From Clostridia bacterium (lineage in GTDB: Bacteria > Bacillota_A > Clostridia > Christensenellales > CAG-138): a DNA stretch of 55,095 bases. Where the stretch lies: NCBI GenBank assembly GCA_017394605.1, contig JAFPXU010000082.1, positions 1 through 55,095 on the forward strand, written 5' to 3'. Made by a program: the position numbers and the translations under genes. Each line of letters opens with the position of its first letter. Positions within the stretch are counted from its first letter, which is position 1. Shown one piece after another: positions 14,272 through 22,539 of the stretch. Below the pieces are notes generated by a model. It did no database searches. It had not been told where the DNA came from and worked only from the letters and a program-made list of their open reading frames with translations.

Positions 14272-16698
14272 ATGGAAGAGAATATCTTTCTGACCAAACC
14301 CGAAGAAACCAAGGAACCCTGGGAAGGCCCCGTTCAGACAAAAGTGTTGCCGATCATCCCGCTGCGTGGAATGAATGTTCTGCCCGGTGAGATCGTGCAT
14401 TGCGATATTGGGAGATCGAAAACGCTCCAGGCCATGCAGAAAGCGCTCGAAAACAATGCGCTTGCTTTTCTGTGCATGCAGAGCGACGCAAAAAGGACGG
14501 AAATCACGCAGAACGATCTGGAGAAGTACGGCACGATCTGCAGGATCCGTCAGGTATTCCGCATTCAGAGCGAATCCGTCCATCTTCTGGTGACGGGCAT
14601 CTCCCGCGGTCATATCGATGTTTTTACCAGAATCGAGCCTTATTTTGAGGCGGAGATCCAGGGACTGTTCGAACGCGAGCCCGACGAGGCAACCCAGGAG
14701 GCGTTGAGACGGCGGTTGTCGGAAGGGTTTCTGGAAATGGCTTCCGAAAAGGACCGGCTGACACAAGATCAGAGAAATACCGTTCTCAATACGGAGAGGT
14801 TTTCCGAGTTCGTGGACGCGGTCGCAAGACAGTGCATTACGAAGCAGCAGGACCGCCAGAGAGTACTTGAAACGTGCGATGCCGAAGACAGAGCGGTTCT
14901 TGTCTTGGATCTGATTCAGGATGAAATGGAGATTATCAAGGCGGATCGCCGGATCGCCGCAAAGATCAAGGAATCCATGGATAAAAACCAGCGGGATTTT
15001 GTTCTTCGTGAGAAACTGAAGGCGGTGAAATCCGAGCTGGACGGCGGAGAGGAGTCCGAGGCGGATCTCTACCGCAAACAGATGGAGGAAAAGAATCTTC
15101 CGGAGGCCGTCCGCGAAAAACTTGAGAAAGAGATCGGCAAACTGGAAGCAATGCCTTCCGGTTCTCATGAAATCCCGATGCAGCAGTCGTATATCGAATG
15201 TGTTCTGGACCTGCCGTGGACAGAAACGACGGAAGACAACCTCGATCTTGAACACGCGAGGGAGATACTGGACCGTGACCATTACGGAATGGATAAGGTT
15301 AAGGACAGGATCATTGAAATGCTGGCGGTCCAGAAGCTGACCGGCAATCCGCAGGGACAGATCATCTGCCTTGTCGGCCCCCCGGGCGTCGGAAAGACAT
15401 CGATCGCGCGCGCGATCGCGGAGGCTATGGGGCGCAAGTTCGTCCGCATGAGCCTGGGCGGCGTGCACGACGAGGCGGAAATCCGCGGGCACAGAAGAAC
15501 GTATATCGGCGCGATGCCGGGACGGATCATCGATGCCATGCGGCAGGCAAAAACTGTCAATCCGCTTCTTCTGTTCGACGAGATTGACAAGCTTGGGAAG
15601 GACATACACGGAGATCCTGCGTCCGCAATGCTCGAAGTGCTTGACAGCGCACAGAACAACACGTTCGCGGATCATTATCTGGAAATTCCGTATGACCTGA
15701 GCAAGTGCCTTCTTCTTACGACCGCAAACGATCCCGGAGCGATACCAAAGCCACTCTACGACCGCATGGACGTTCTGGAGGTTCCAAGCTATCTGTTCAA
15801 CGAAAAGATCGAAATCGCGAAAAGACATCTGCTTCCGAAACAGATGGAGCGCAACGGAATCAGCGCGGAACAGCTTACCGTCAGCGACGCCATGATCTCT
15901 CTCCTGATCGACGGATATACAAGAGAGGCGGGCGTCCGCGAGATCGAGCGTGTTCTGGGTACCATCTGCCGGAAGGCGGCCTGTAATATTGTGAACGGAC
16001 AGACGCATACGGATCTGGATGAGGATATGGTTCTTTCCTGGCTGGGACCGAGGAAGTATTACAGGGATCCCGTCCCGGAGGAAGGGGAAATCGGACTTGT
16101 TACCGGTCTCGCATGGACGAGCGTCGGCGGGGAAACACTGGAGATCGAAGCAACGGCAGTACCCGGCAAGGGAATGCTGCAGTTGACGGGTCAGCTCGGC
16201 GACGTTATGCAGGAATCCGTAAAGGCTGCTCTGACCTATGTCCGGGCAAACGCGGAAAGGCTGTCGATCGATCCGGAGATTTTTGAGAAAACAGATCTGC
16301 ATGTACATGTCCCGGAAGGAGCGGTCCCGAAAGACGGACCCTCGGCGGGCATTGCCATGATGACCGCTTTGACGTCCGTGTTAACCGGTATTCCGGTCAA
16401 GTCTTCCCTTGCTATGACGGGAGAAATCACGCTGCGCGGCAGAGTGCTTCCGATCGGAGGACTTCGCGAAAAGCTTTTGGCCGCCGTCCGAGCGGGCATT
16501 TCTACAGTCGTACTTCCGACGAAGAACAAGGACGACCTGTTCGACGTTCCGGAGAGCGTCAGGAACGCGCTGGATATCCGATTTGCGGATCATGCGGACG
16601 ATGTTCTGAAGGATGCGCTGTCAAGGCAGCCTGAGATGTTTATACCGCAGACCGCGCCTATTGCCGTCGGAGAAAACCATGCAGCCATTTGTCATTAA
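14272..16698 (+). CDS. lon: ATP-dependent protease LonA
   Basis: An 808-residue protein with the full LonA layout: N-terminal substrate domain (about 20-220) and coiled coil (about 200-300). The AAA+ module has Walker A GPPGVGKTS (K375) and Walker B LLFDEIDK. The C-terminal serine protease domain has the Ser-Lys dyad S691 (PKDGPSAG) and K734. It degrades misfolded and regulatory proteins in the cytoplasm. The track GTG at 14251 lies upstream of AAAGGAG, so the true start is ATG 14272. The 3' end overlaps ysxC by 20 bases. The lon-ysxC pair is conserved in many Firmicutes. Confidence 0.97.
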   Translation: MEENIFLTKPEETKEPWEGPVQTKVLPIIPLRGMNVLPGEIVHCDIGRSKTLQAMQKALENNALAFLCMQSDAKRTEITQNDLEKYGTICRIRQVFRIQSESVHLLVTGISRGHIDVFTRIEPYFEAEIQGLFEREPDEATQEALRRRLSEGFLEMASEKDRLTQDQRNTVLNTERFSEFVDAVARQCITKQQDRQRVLETCDAEDRAVLVLDLIQDEMEIIKADRRIAAKIKESMDKNQRDFVLREKLKAVKSELDGGEESEADLYRKQMEEKNLPEAVREKLEKEIGKLEAMPSGSHEIPMQQSYIECVLDLPWTETTEDNLDLEHAREILDRDHYGMDKVKDRIIEMLAVQKLTGNPQGQIICLVGPPGVGKTSIARAIAEAMGRKFVRMSLGGVHDEAEIRGHRRTYIGAMPGRIIDAMRQAKTVNPLLLFDEIDKLGKDIHGDPASAMLEVLDSAQNNTFADHYLEIPYDLSKCLLLTTANDPGAIPKPLYDRMDVLEVPSYLFNEKIEIAKRHLLPKQMERNGISAEQLTVSDAMISLLIDGYTREAGVREIERVLGTICRKAACNIVNGQTHTDLDEDMVLSWLGPRKYYRDPVPEEGEIGLVTGLAWTSVGGETLEIEATAVPGKGMLQLTGQLGDVMQESVKAALTYVRANAERLSIDPEIFEKTDLHVHVPEGAVPKDGPSAGIAMMTALTSVLTGIPVKSSLAMTGEITLRGRVLPIGGLREKLLAAVRAGISTVVLPTKNKDDLFDVPESVRNALDIRFADHADDVLKDALSRQPEMFIPQTAPIAVGENHAAICH

Positions 16699-17311
16699 AA
16701 AAACGGAGTTTATTACAAGCGCGGGCGCCGGTTCAGCTTATCCGGCGCCCATCCAGTCTGAGATAGCAATCGTCGGCAGAAGCAATGTCGGCAAGTCCAG
16801 TCTTATCAATCATCTTTGCGGGAACAAAAAACTTGCCAGAACCTCACAGACGCCGGGGAAGACGCGTGTGATCAATTTCTATCTGGTCAACGAATCCTTC
16901 TTTCTGGTGGATCTTCCGGGGTATGGCTTTGCAAAGGCCTCAAAAAGCGAACAGGCGCAGTGGGGTTCCCTGATGGAAAAATATCTGTCTGACGGAAGGG
17001 TCAGCCATATTTTCCTGTTGCTGGATATCCGCCACGAACCTACCGCGGAGGACCGCCAGATGTACAAATGGATCGTTTACTACGGCGTTCCATTTACCCT
17101 GATTGCCACAAAAGCGGATAAAATCGCAAAGACAAAACGGAAACATGCTGCGAACCTGGTTGCGAAACAGCTGGGAGCCGCTCCATATGCCATTCCTTAT
17201 TCCGTGGAGACAGGGGACGGAAAAGACGCACTGCTGGAAGCGGTCGGCCGGATTGTACAGCCTGAGATAATACAGCAGGAGGAAGCAAATGCGGATTTTT
17301 GCCCTGTCTGA
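16679..17311 (+). CDS. ysxC: Ribosome biogenesis GTPase YsxC/EngB
   Basis: A 210-residue GTPase with G1 GRSNVGKSS, G3 DLPGYG and G4 TKADK; the length is normal for YsxC/EngB (about 195-210). It acts in assembly of the 50S ribosomal subunit and is usually essential. The start ATG 16679 lies inside the lon coding region (20-base overlap) and matches the usual family N-terminus (FVIKKTEFITSA). The stop lies 23 bases inside the next gene, so lon, ysxC and the phosphoesterase are translationally coupled. Confidence 0.96.
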   Translation: MQPFVIKKTEFITSAGAGSAYPAPIQSEIAIVGRSNVGKSSLINHLCGNKKLARTSQTPGKTRVINFYLVNESFFLVDLPGYGFAKASKSEQAQWGSLMEKYLSDGRVSHIFLLLDIRHEPTAEDRQMYKWIVYYGVPFTLIATKADKIAKTKRKHAANLVAKQLGAAPYAIPYSVETGDGKDALLEAVGRIVQPEIIQQEEANADFCPV

Positions 17312-17969
17312 TTTGCATCTGTCATTTTCCTGTGAAAAACCGATGGATGTTTTCGGAGACGCCTGGAAAGGCCATGCGGAGCGCATCGAGGAGAACTGGC
17401 AGAATACTGTTTCCGAAGAAGACGTTGTGCTGGTTGCCGGCGACATCAGCTGGGCGATGTCCATGCAGGAAGCCAGGAAGGATCTTGATTTCCTGGAAAG
17501 GCTGAACGGGACCAAAATCATCCTTCGCGGGAATCATGATTATTGGTGGAGTTCCGCTACAAAGGTACGCAGCGCTGTATCGGATTCGATTCTGGTCGTT
17601 CAGAATAATTCGTTCTGTTTTGGGAACTATGCTGTCGGCGGAACAAGACTCTGGACGATTCCGAACGAAGAAACAAAGCCCGAAGATCTCAAAATCTACA
17701 GGAGAGAACTGGAGCGTCTCAAACTGACTCTGAAATCCATGCCTGAAGGGCAGGAAAAGATTTTGATGACCCACTATCCTCCAATCGATCCGTCGAACAT
17801 GAATACCCCCGCGTCCTCCATCATGAAGGAGTATGGGGTTTCGACTGTTGTGTACGGGCATCTGCACGGGAGAGCGCATCACGCGGCTGTTACAGGAGAG
17901 CATGACGGAATCCGTTATATGCTGACTTCGGCGGACTACCTCAAATTCACGCCCGTTCTGATCTGTTGA
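17289..17969 (+). CDS. Metallophosphoesterase
   Basis: A 226-residue calcineurin-like phosphoesterase with metal-binding motifs SDLHLS, AGDISW, RGNHDYWW, TMTHYPP-like (MTHYPPID) and YGHLHG, in the usual order. The start ATG 17289 follows GGAGGAA and overlaps the end of ysxC. It is the last gene of the lon operon, ended by the strong hairpin at 17976. The substrate is unknown; the family includes phosphodiesterases and nucleotide pyrophosphatases. Confidence 0.9.
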   Translation: MRIFALSDLHLSFSCEKPMDVFGDAWKGHAERIEENWQNTVSEEDVVLVAGDISWAMSMQEARKDLDFLERLNGTKIILRGNHDYWWSSATKVRSAVSDSILVVQNNSFCFGNYAVGGTRLWTIPNEETKPEDLKIYRRELERLKLTLKSMPEGQEKILMTHYPPIDPSNMNTPASSIMKEYGVSTVVYGHLHGRAHHAAVTGEHDGIRYMLTSADYLKFTPVLIC

Positions 17970-17975
17970 CGCAAA

Positions 17976-18012
17976 CAAAAACAGCATGGGATTCAATACC
18001 ATGCTGTTTTTG
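17976..18012. terminator. Strong bidirectional terminator
   Basis: AAAAACAGCATGG (17977-17989) and CCATGCTGTTTTT (17999-18011) form a 13-base-pair stem with a 9-base loop and A/T tracts on both sides. It separates the convergent phosphoesterase and acyltransferase genes. Confidence 0.92.
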
Positions 18013-18026
18013 TGTTGTATAAGGGT

Positions 18027-18545
18027 TCAGAGATTGATTGTCCGGTATCGGTTATCCAGCCGGGCGTTTTTTTGTATGACGCGGTTCTTCGCGGGTACCA
18101 CCGTGCAGTTGTCCGGAATGTTTTCCGTTACAACGCAGTTCGCCCCGATGCGGACCCGGTCACCGACCGTACAGCCTCCGACTATCTTCGCACCTGCACC
18201 GATAAAAACTTCATCTCCAATAACGGGGATACCGGCGCCTTTGCTGTCAGCGAAGGTATTTGAGCCGATCGTAACCTGATGAAAGATCACACAGTCTGAA
18301 CCGATCGTTGCCCCGCAGGAAACAAAGATTCCGCTGATGCCATGGGGAAAGACCGGCTTTCCCTTGATCTCCGATTCCAGCGGAATGAACGCATGAAATC
18401 TGCCGGTCATCTTTTCATACCGGTATGCGTAGTAGTAATGCTTCCATCCTTTGCAGGTGAGCGCTTTCTGACGAAGATCCCACCACTTGTCAGTGGAAAA
18501 CTCCGGAATCAGACTGTGCCCCAGCCGGACCAACAGATTCGGCAT
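18027..18545 (-). CDS. Hexapeptide-repeat acyltransferase (serine acetyltransferase-like)
   Basis: A 172-residue left-handed beta-helix enzyme. The hexapeptide ladder runs from about residue 65 to 155 (GISGIFVSCGATIGSDCVIFHQVTIG..., IPVIGDEVFIGAGAKIVGGCTVGDRVRIGANCVV). The HQVTIGS segment and the VTxxIPDNCTVVPAKNRVI end are typical of the serine O-acetyltransferase/colanic-acid branch, but the long CysE N-terminal helical domain is missing. It transfers an acetyl group from acetyl-CoA to a small molecule or a sugar; the acceptor is uncertain. It lies 5 bases downstream of mscL, apparently in the same transcript. Confidence 0.8.
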   Translation of the reverse strand: MPNLLVRLGHSLIPEFSTDKWWDLRQKALTCKGWKHYYYAYRYEKMTGRFHAFIPLESEIKGKPVFPHGISGIFVSCGATIGSDCVIFHQVTIGSNTFADSKGAGIPVIGDEVFIGAGAKIVGGCTVGDRVRIGANCVVTENIPDNCTVVPAKNRVIQKNARLDNRYRTINL

Positions 18546-18550
18546 ATCGC

Positions 18551-18964
18551 TCAGTCTTCCAGCTCAGACGTGCAGTGCGGGCAGCGGGTTGCGCCGATCG
18601 GAATCTCCGATTTGCAGAAGGGGCAGACTTTCGTGGTTGGAGCAGCGGGAGCTTCTTCCGGCTTTTTCTTGAGACTGCTCGCTTTGTTAATGGACTTGAT
18701 CACAAGGAACAGCACCATGGCGACGATCAGGAAATTGATGACCGCGGAAAGGAAGGCTCCGTAATGGATCTCAACCTCGTTAACGGTTGCCGTCAGCGTG
18801 GAGAAATCCTGTTTAAAGATCAGGCCGATCAAGGGAGAGATGATATCTCCGACGAGAGAGGAGACGATAGCGCCGAACGCCGCGCCGATGATGACGCCGA
18901 TGGCCATGTCCATAACGTTGCCCTTGAACGCGAACGTTTTAAATTCATTCCATAGTTTTTTCAT
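18551..18964 (-). CDS. mscL: Large-conductance mechanosensitive channel MscL with C-terminal zinc ribbon
   Basis: A 137-residue protein. The N-terminal part ([30 protein letters not shown]) and second helix ([24 protein letters not shown]) are diagnostic of MscL, a homopentameric membrane pore that opens at high tension and protects against osmotic downshock. After an Ala/Pro linker the C-terminus carries a CPFCKSEIP...[11 protein letters not shown] zinc-ribbon (two CxxC pairs), an appendage found in some Firmicute MscL proteins. The start ATG 18964 is preceded by AAAGGAG. Confidence 0.95.
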   Translation of the reverse strand: MKKLWNEFKTFAFKGNVMDMAIGVIIGAAFGAIVSSLVGDIISPLIGLIFKQDFSTLTATVNEVEIHYGAFLSAVINFLIVAMVLFLVIKSINKASSLKKKPEEAPAAPTTKVCPFCKSEIPIGATRCPHCTSELED

Positions 18965-19030
18965 AACGAAACTCCTTTTTGCATTTCTGTATTATTTATA
19001 TATTATATCAGGAAAAAACGGTATCACGGA

Positions 19031-19576
19031 TTAATTTATGAATTTTTCCATGAACAGGATGTGATACCATTTTCCGAATTTATAACCGCAGTTATGCAGA
19101 CAGCCTGCTTCCGAAAACCCGCATGAACGGTGGAACCGTGGACTGTCTGATGAGAGATAAGGATCTGCTTCTTCGGAAGGTACGGTAATAACGGCAATCA
19201 GATCCCTTATACCGCTCTCCCTGAGCGCGTTTTCAAGCCGCTCGTACAGAGGACGGCCGAGTCCCTTGTGACGGGCGCTCATGTCCAGATAGATCGAGAT
19301 TTCCGCGCAGTAATCATACGCTTTTCTCTCACGGAAACGGGACGCATAGGCGTATCCCAGAATGATTCCGTTCTGTTCCAGAACGAAATAAGGATACCCT
19401 CTATCCAGAATCTTCCGGATTCTGTCCCGGAAGGCTTCCGTATCGGGAACATCATACTCAAACGTGACGGCGGTATCCGTCACATAAGGCCTGTACACGG
19501 AAAGCAGCTGTTCCGCGTCATCCGGCGATGCGTTCCGGATCAGGATATTCGGCTTGTTTTCAGTGCTGGTCTTCAT
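19031..19576 (-). CDS. GNAT-family N-acetyltransferase (phosphinothricin acetyltransferase-like)
   Basis: A 181-residue acetyltransferase with the fold order of the Pat/Bar branch: ILIRNASPDDAEQLLSVYRPYV at the N-terminus, then AEISIYLDMSARHKGLGRPLYERLE (acetyl-CoA loop), then FHRSCGFSEAGCLHNCGYKFGKWYHILFMEK at the end. Such enzymes acetylate amino groups of small molecules such as phosphinothricin or methionine sulfoximine. The longer reading frame to 19651 would enter rarA; GAGGAG lies before ATG 19576. It follows rarA by 34 bases. Confidence 0.85.
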   Translation of the reverse strand: MKTSTENKPNILIRNASPDDAEQLLSVYRPYVTDTAVTFEYDVPDTEAFRDRIRKILDRGYPYFVLEQNGIILGYAYASRFRERKAYDYCAEISIYLDMSARHKGLGRPLYERLENALRESGIRDLIAVITVPSEEADPYLSSDSPRFHRSCGFSEAGCLHNCGYKFGKWYHILFMEKFIN

Positions 19577-19610
19577 TACGGGAAAACTCCTCTGACGGTT
19601 TTGTAAACCG

Positions 19611-20933
19611 TTATTTGCCATGCTCCTTTTTCCAGGCTTTGATCTGGGCAAGCCTGTCCTTGTAGCGAACCTCCACGCCCTGCTCGGTAGGCCTGTAATA
19701 TACGCGTCCGATCAGGGAATCCGGGAGGCACTGCATGCTGGTCAGCTTGTCGTCGTAATCGTGCGCGTACTGATAACCCTTTCCGTAATCCAGTTCGCGC
19801 ATCAGTTTCGTAACGCCGTTCCGGATGACAAGGGGAACCGGTTCCGACAGGTGCTGCAGAGCGTCCTTTTTTGCGGCGGCATATGCCGAGTCCATTGCGT
19901 TGGATTTTGGCGCCATCGACATGTAAATGACCGCTTCGGTGAGATGTACCGAGCATTCCGGCATTCCGATGAAATGGCATGCCTGATAGGCAGCCACGCC
20001 AATTTCGATCGCCCTTGGGTCCGCAAGTCCGACGTCTTCGCTGGCAAACCGCAGAACGCGTCTCGCGACGTACAGGGGATCCTCTCCTGCCTCCAGCATG
20101 CGGGCAAGCCAGTAGACCGCGGCATCCGGATCCGAATTCCGCATGGACTTGTGAAGTGCGGAAATCAGATTGTAGTGCTCCTCGCCGTTCTTGTCATACA
20201 GGAGGGATTTTTTAGAAATACACTGTTCGAGCGTCTCATTTGTGACTGTAATGACGCCGTCTTCATCCAAGTCGCCGTTCAGCACGACCATTTCCAGCGT
20301 GGAAAGAGCGGTCCGGGCATCACCGTTTGCAAAGTTGGAGATCAGTTCCGTCATGTTTTCCGGCATGCGGATATTCTGACCGCCGAATCCGCGGGGGTCC
20401 TGAAGCGCTCTGTTCAGAAGGGCGGTCAGCTCCTCCGTTTTTAATGCCTGCAGTACGAATACTTTACATCTGGACAGCAAAGCGCCGTTGACTTCGAAAG
20501 AAGGATTTTCCGTTGTGGCGCCAATCAGAATAATGCTTCCCTTTTCCACAAACGGGAGGAAAGCGTCCTGCTGCGCCTTGTTGAACCGGTGGATTTCATC
20601 GACGAACAGGATCGTCTTTTCGCCGAATCGGCGGTTTTCCTCTGCCTTGTTCATCACGGTGCGGATCTCCTTGATGCCGCTGTTTACGGCGGAAAAATCG
20701 ATAAACGCGGCTTTTGTCCTGCTGGCTATGATTCGCGCAAGCGTCGTTTTGCCGACTCCCGGAGGACCCCAGAAAATCATGGAAGAGATCTGGTCGCTTT
20801 CGATCAGACGGCGCAGAACCTTGCCCTGCCCGAGCAGATGCGTCTGTCCGACGAATTCGTCCAGCGTTTCCGGCCTCAGTCTTGCGGCCAGCGGCTGATT
20901 GGTTTGATCGTCAAAAAGTGTCGGTTCACTCAT
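19611..20933 (-). CDS. rarA: Replication-associated recombination protein RarA (MgsA)
   Basis: A 440-residue AAA+ ATPase of the clamp-loader group: Walker A WGPPGVGKTT, Walker B ILFVDEIHRF, sensor GATTENPS, and the C-terminal domain with LARMLEAGEDPLYVARRVLRFASEDVG, which is diagnostic of RarA/MgsA/Mgs1. It acts at stalled replication forks. Full length. Its start overlaps the end of the upstream membrane protein gene by 4 bases. Confidence 0.96.
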   Translation of the reverse strand: MSEPTLFDDQTNQPLAARLRPETLDEFVGQTHLLGQGKVLRRLIESDQISSMIFWGPPGVGKTTLARIIASRTKAAFIDFSAVNSGIKEIRTVMNKAEENRRFGEKTILFVDEIHRFNKAQQDAFLPFVEKGSIILIGATTENPSFEVNGALLSRCKVFVLQALKTEELTALLNRALQDPRGFGGQNIRMPENMTELISNFANGDARTALSTLEMVVLNGDLDEDGVITVTNETLEQCISKKSLLYDKNGEEHYNLISALHKSMRNSDPDAAVYWLARMLEAGEDPLYVARRVLRFASEDVGLADPRAIEIGVAAYQACHFIGMPECSVHLTEAVIYMSMAPKSNAMDSAYAAAKKDALQHLSEPVPLVIRNGVTKLMRELDYGKGYQYAHDYDDKLTSMQCLPDSLIGRVYYRPTEQGVEVRYKDRLAQIKAWKKEHGK

Positions 20934-22432
20934 GATTTACGCCTCTGATACAGATAATAGGTTTGGATGTCTTCTTCATAGAAATAACTTGCTTCCGAGA
21001 TGACGGAAAAGCCCTCGATCGGATACTGTCGGTTCCGCGTTACGACGAATTCGATTTCAGGATTGTTCAGATAGGAATTCTGCTCCTGAAGGATTTCCTC
21101 CGTGGCAGAATTCAGCCAGGTAAAACACCGGAAATCGGGGATATCATCGATGGCAAGGTAGAAGCCGGCATCCATCATATGATAACTAAGAAGGGTTCCA
21201 GAACCATTGGTCGAGTCGCTTCGCATGATTTCCGCGAACCGGTACTGCGGGAGGTCCTGTTTCTTCATGCGCAGCATATAGGTATTGGAGGAAAGCGGAA
21301 GACAAAGCGCGACGGAAACAAGGAGGGTGAGACCTGCGCCTGCAACGGCAGGGATGGTTTCTGCGAGCCGTCCGGAAAAAGAAGAACGGTTCAAAAGACG
21401 GAAAAGGGGGATCCATCCAAGACAAGCGAACATGGTCAGCACGATTCCGTAATATCGGTATCCGGTTCCGCCTGCGTAGATTCCCGCAGCGGCAAACAGA
21501 AACAGAACCGCGGGTGAAATCCGCTCCAGAAAAGATCTGCTAGTTTTCCGTGATAACAAGAGATAAAGAATACCGGTTGCAATCAGAACGGAATACTGCG
21601 GATTCCTGAATAAAGTGGCGCCCGTCATCCGGATAATGGAAAAAACGGCGAGCAACGGGGAGTTTTCCTCAGCGGAACCATATCCCGCGATATTGTTGAA
21701 GAAATAGTACCTCCAGAGTTCGGGAAGCGCGTGATGAGCGAAATAGTATATAAGCCATGGAACGGAAGCGGCGGCCATTCCCGCGAGGAAGAGGAAAACG
21801 GAACCGAAGGCGGTCCCAATTCTGCGGCGGGAAAGGAGACAGAGGAAAAGCAGCAGAAGCCAGCCGATATAGAACCCGGTCAGCGTGTATTTTGCCCAAA
21901 ACATGCATCCTGCAAGGAATCCGTGAAGCACGAGTCTGATCTTTCCGACCGCAGCGTCTTCCCGGATACAGCGAAGGAGTTCATAGAAAGAAAAAGCATA
22001 GGCGGGAAGGAACAGCTCCTCGACGCTTCCGCCGTGTGCGAAACTCATTGCCGACGCAACAAGCATGCCAAGCAAGGGAATGCAGAGAAAAGCGTTTCTG
22101 CTCTCATACAGGGAAACGGTTTTATACGACCAGTACAAAAAGAAGGTAAAGGAGAGAACTTCCAGGATATACAGTCCGGTAAAAGAGGTTCCGGAAATCA
22201 GGGACGCAACGGCAAAGAGAAGGAAGGCAAAAGGTCCTTTCTGATCAAAAAGATCGCGGTAGGGTACCTTTCCCTGTGTCATTCCCTTTCCGACTGTGAA
22301 GATGATGTTGGCGTCCTCCCAGTCGTTCAGTGGATAAAGAGGGGAGGATTTCGTGCACAGCAAAAGGATCAGCAGCGAGCTGATCAGGCAGAACAGAAGG
22401 ATCGGTTTTTGCACAGATCTCTTTCGCATCAT
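20930..22432 (-). CDS. Polytopic ArnT/PMT-like glycosyltransferase
   Basis: A 500-residue membrane protein with about 11 helices and a short C-terminal extracellular domain. The first loop has NDWEDANIIFTVGKGMTQGKVPYRDLFDQKGP; the acidic residues and the PYRDLFDxKGP motif are typical of GT-C enzymes related to PMT/ArnT, which transfer sugars from polyprenyl-phosphate donors on the outer face of the membrane. The acceptor is unknown. No ribosome binding site is evident before 22432. A weak promoter (TTGCGT-16-TAAAAT at 22475-22448) would give a near-leaderless message. It overlaps rarA by 4 bases. Confidence 0.75.
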   Translation of the reverse strand: MMRKRSVQKPILLFCLISSLLILLLCTKSSPLYPLNDWEDANIIFTVGKGMTQGKVPYRDLFDQKGPFAFLLFAVASLISGTSFTGLYILEVLSFTFFLYWSYKTVSLYESRNAFLCIPLLGMLVASAMSFAHGGSVEELFLPAYAFSFYELLRCIREDAAVGKIRLVLHGFLAGCMFWAKYTLTGFYIGWLLLLFLCLLSRRRIGTAFGSVFLFLAGMAAASVPWLIYYFAHHALPELWRYYFFNNIAGYGSAEENSPLLAVFSIIRMTGATLFRNPQYSVLIATGILYLLLSRKTSRSFLERISPAVLFLFAAAGIYAGGTGYRYYGIVLTMFACLGWIPLFRLLNRSSFSGRLAETIPAVAGAGLTLLVSVALCLPLSSNTYMLRMKKQDLPQYRFAEIMRSDSTNGSGTLLSYHMMDAGFYLAIDDIPDFRCFTWLNSATEEILQEQNSYLNNPEIEFVVTRNRQYPIEGFSVISEASYFYEEDIQTYYLYQRRKS

Positions 22433-22477
22433 AATACCACTTATATCATTTTATCATATGTGGATATGGACGCAAGG

Positions 22478-22511
22478 AAGAAAAAAACGGGGTCACATTG
22501 CTGTGACCCCG
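22478..22511 (-). terminator. Strong intrinsic terminator of the opp operon
   Basis: Stem CGGGGTCAC/GTGACCCCG with a 6-base loop, followed on the minus strand by seven T residues. It lies 29 bases after the oppA stop. Confidence 0.93.
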
Positions 22512-22539
22512 TAGGAGTTGCTGCTAGAACCGTGAACGA

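Noticed and set aside
14248..16308. A 686-codon minus-strand frame opposite lon
   Set aside because: lon is unambiguous with all catalytic motifs. The opposite frame has no start site, no domain and His/Arg/Leu-rich composition typical of a shadow.
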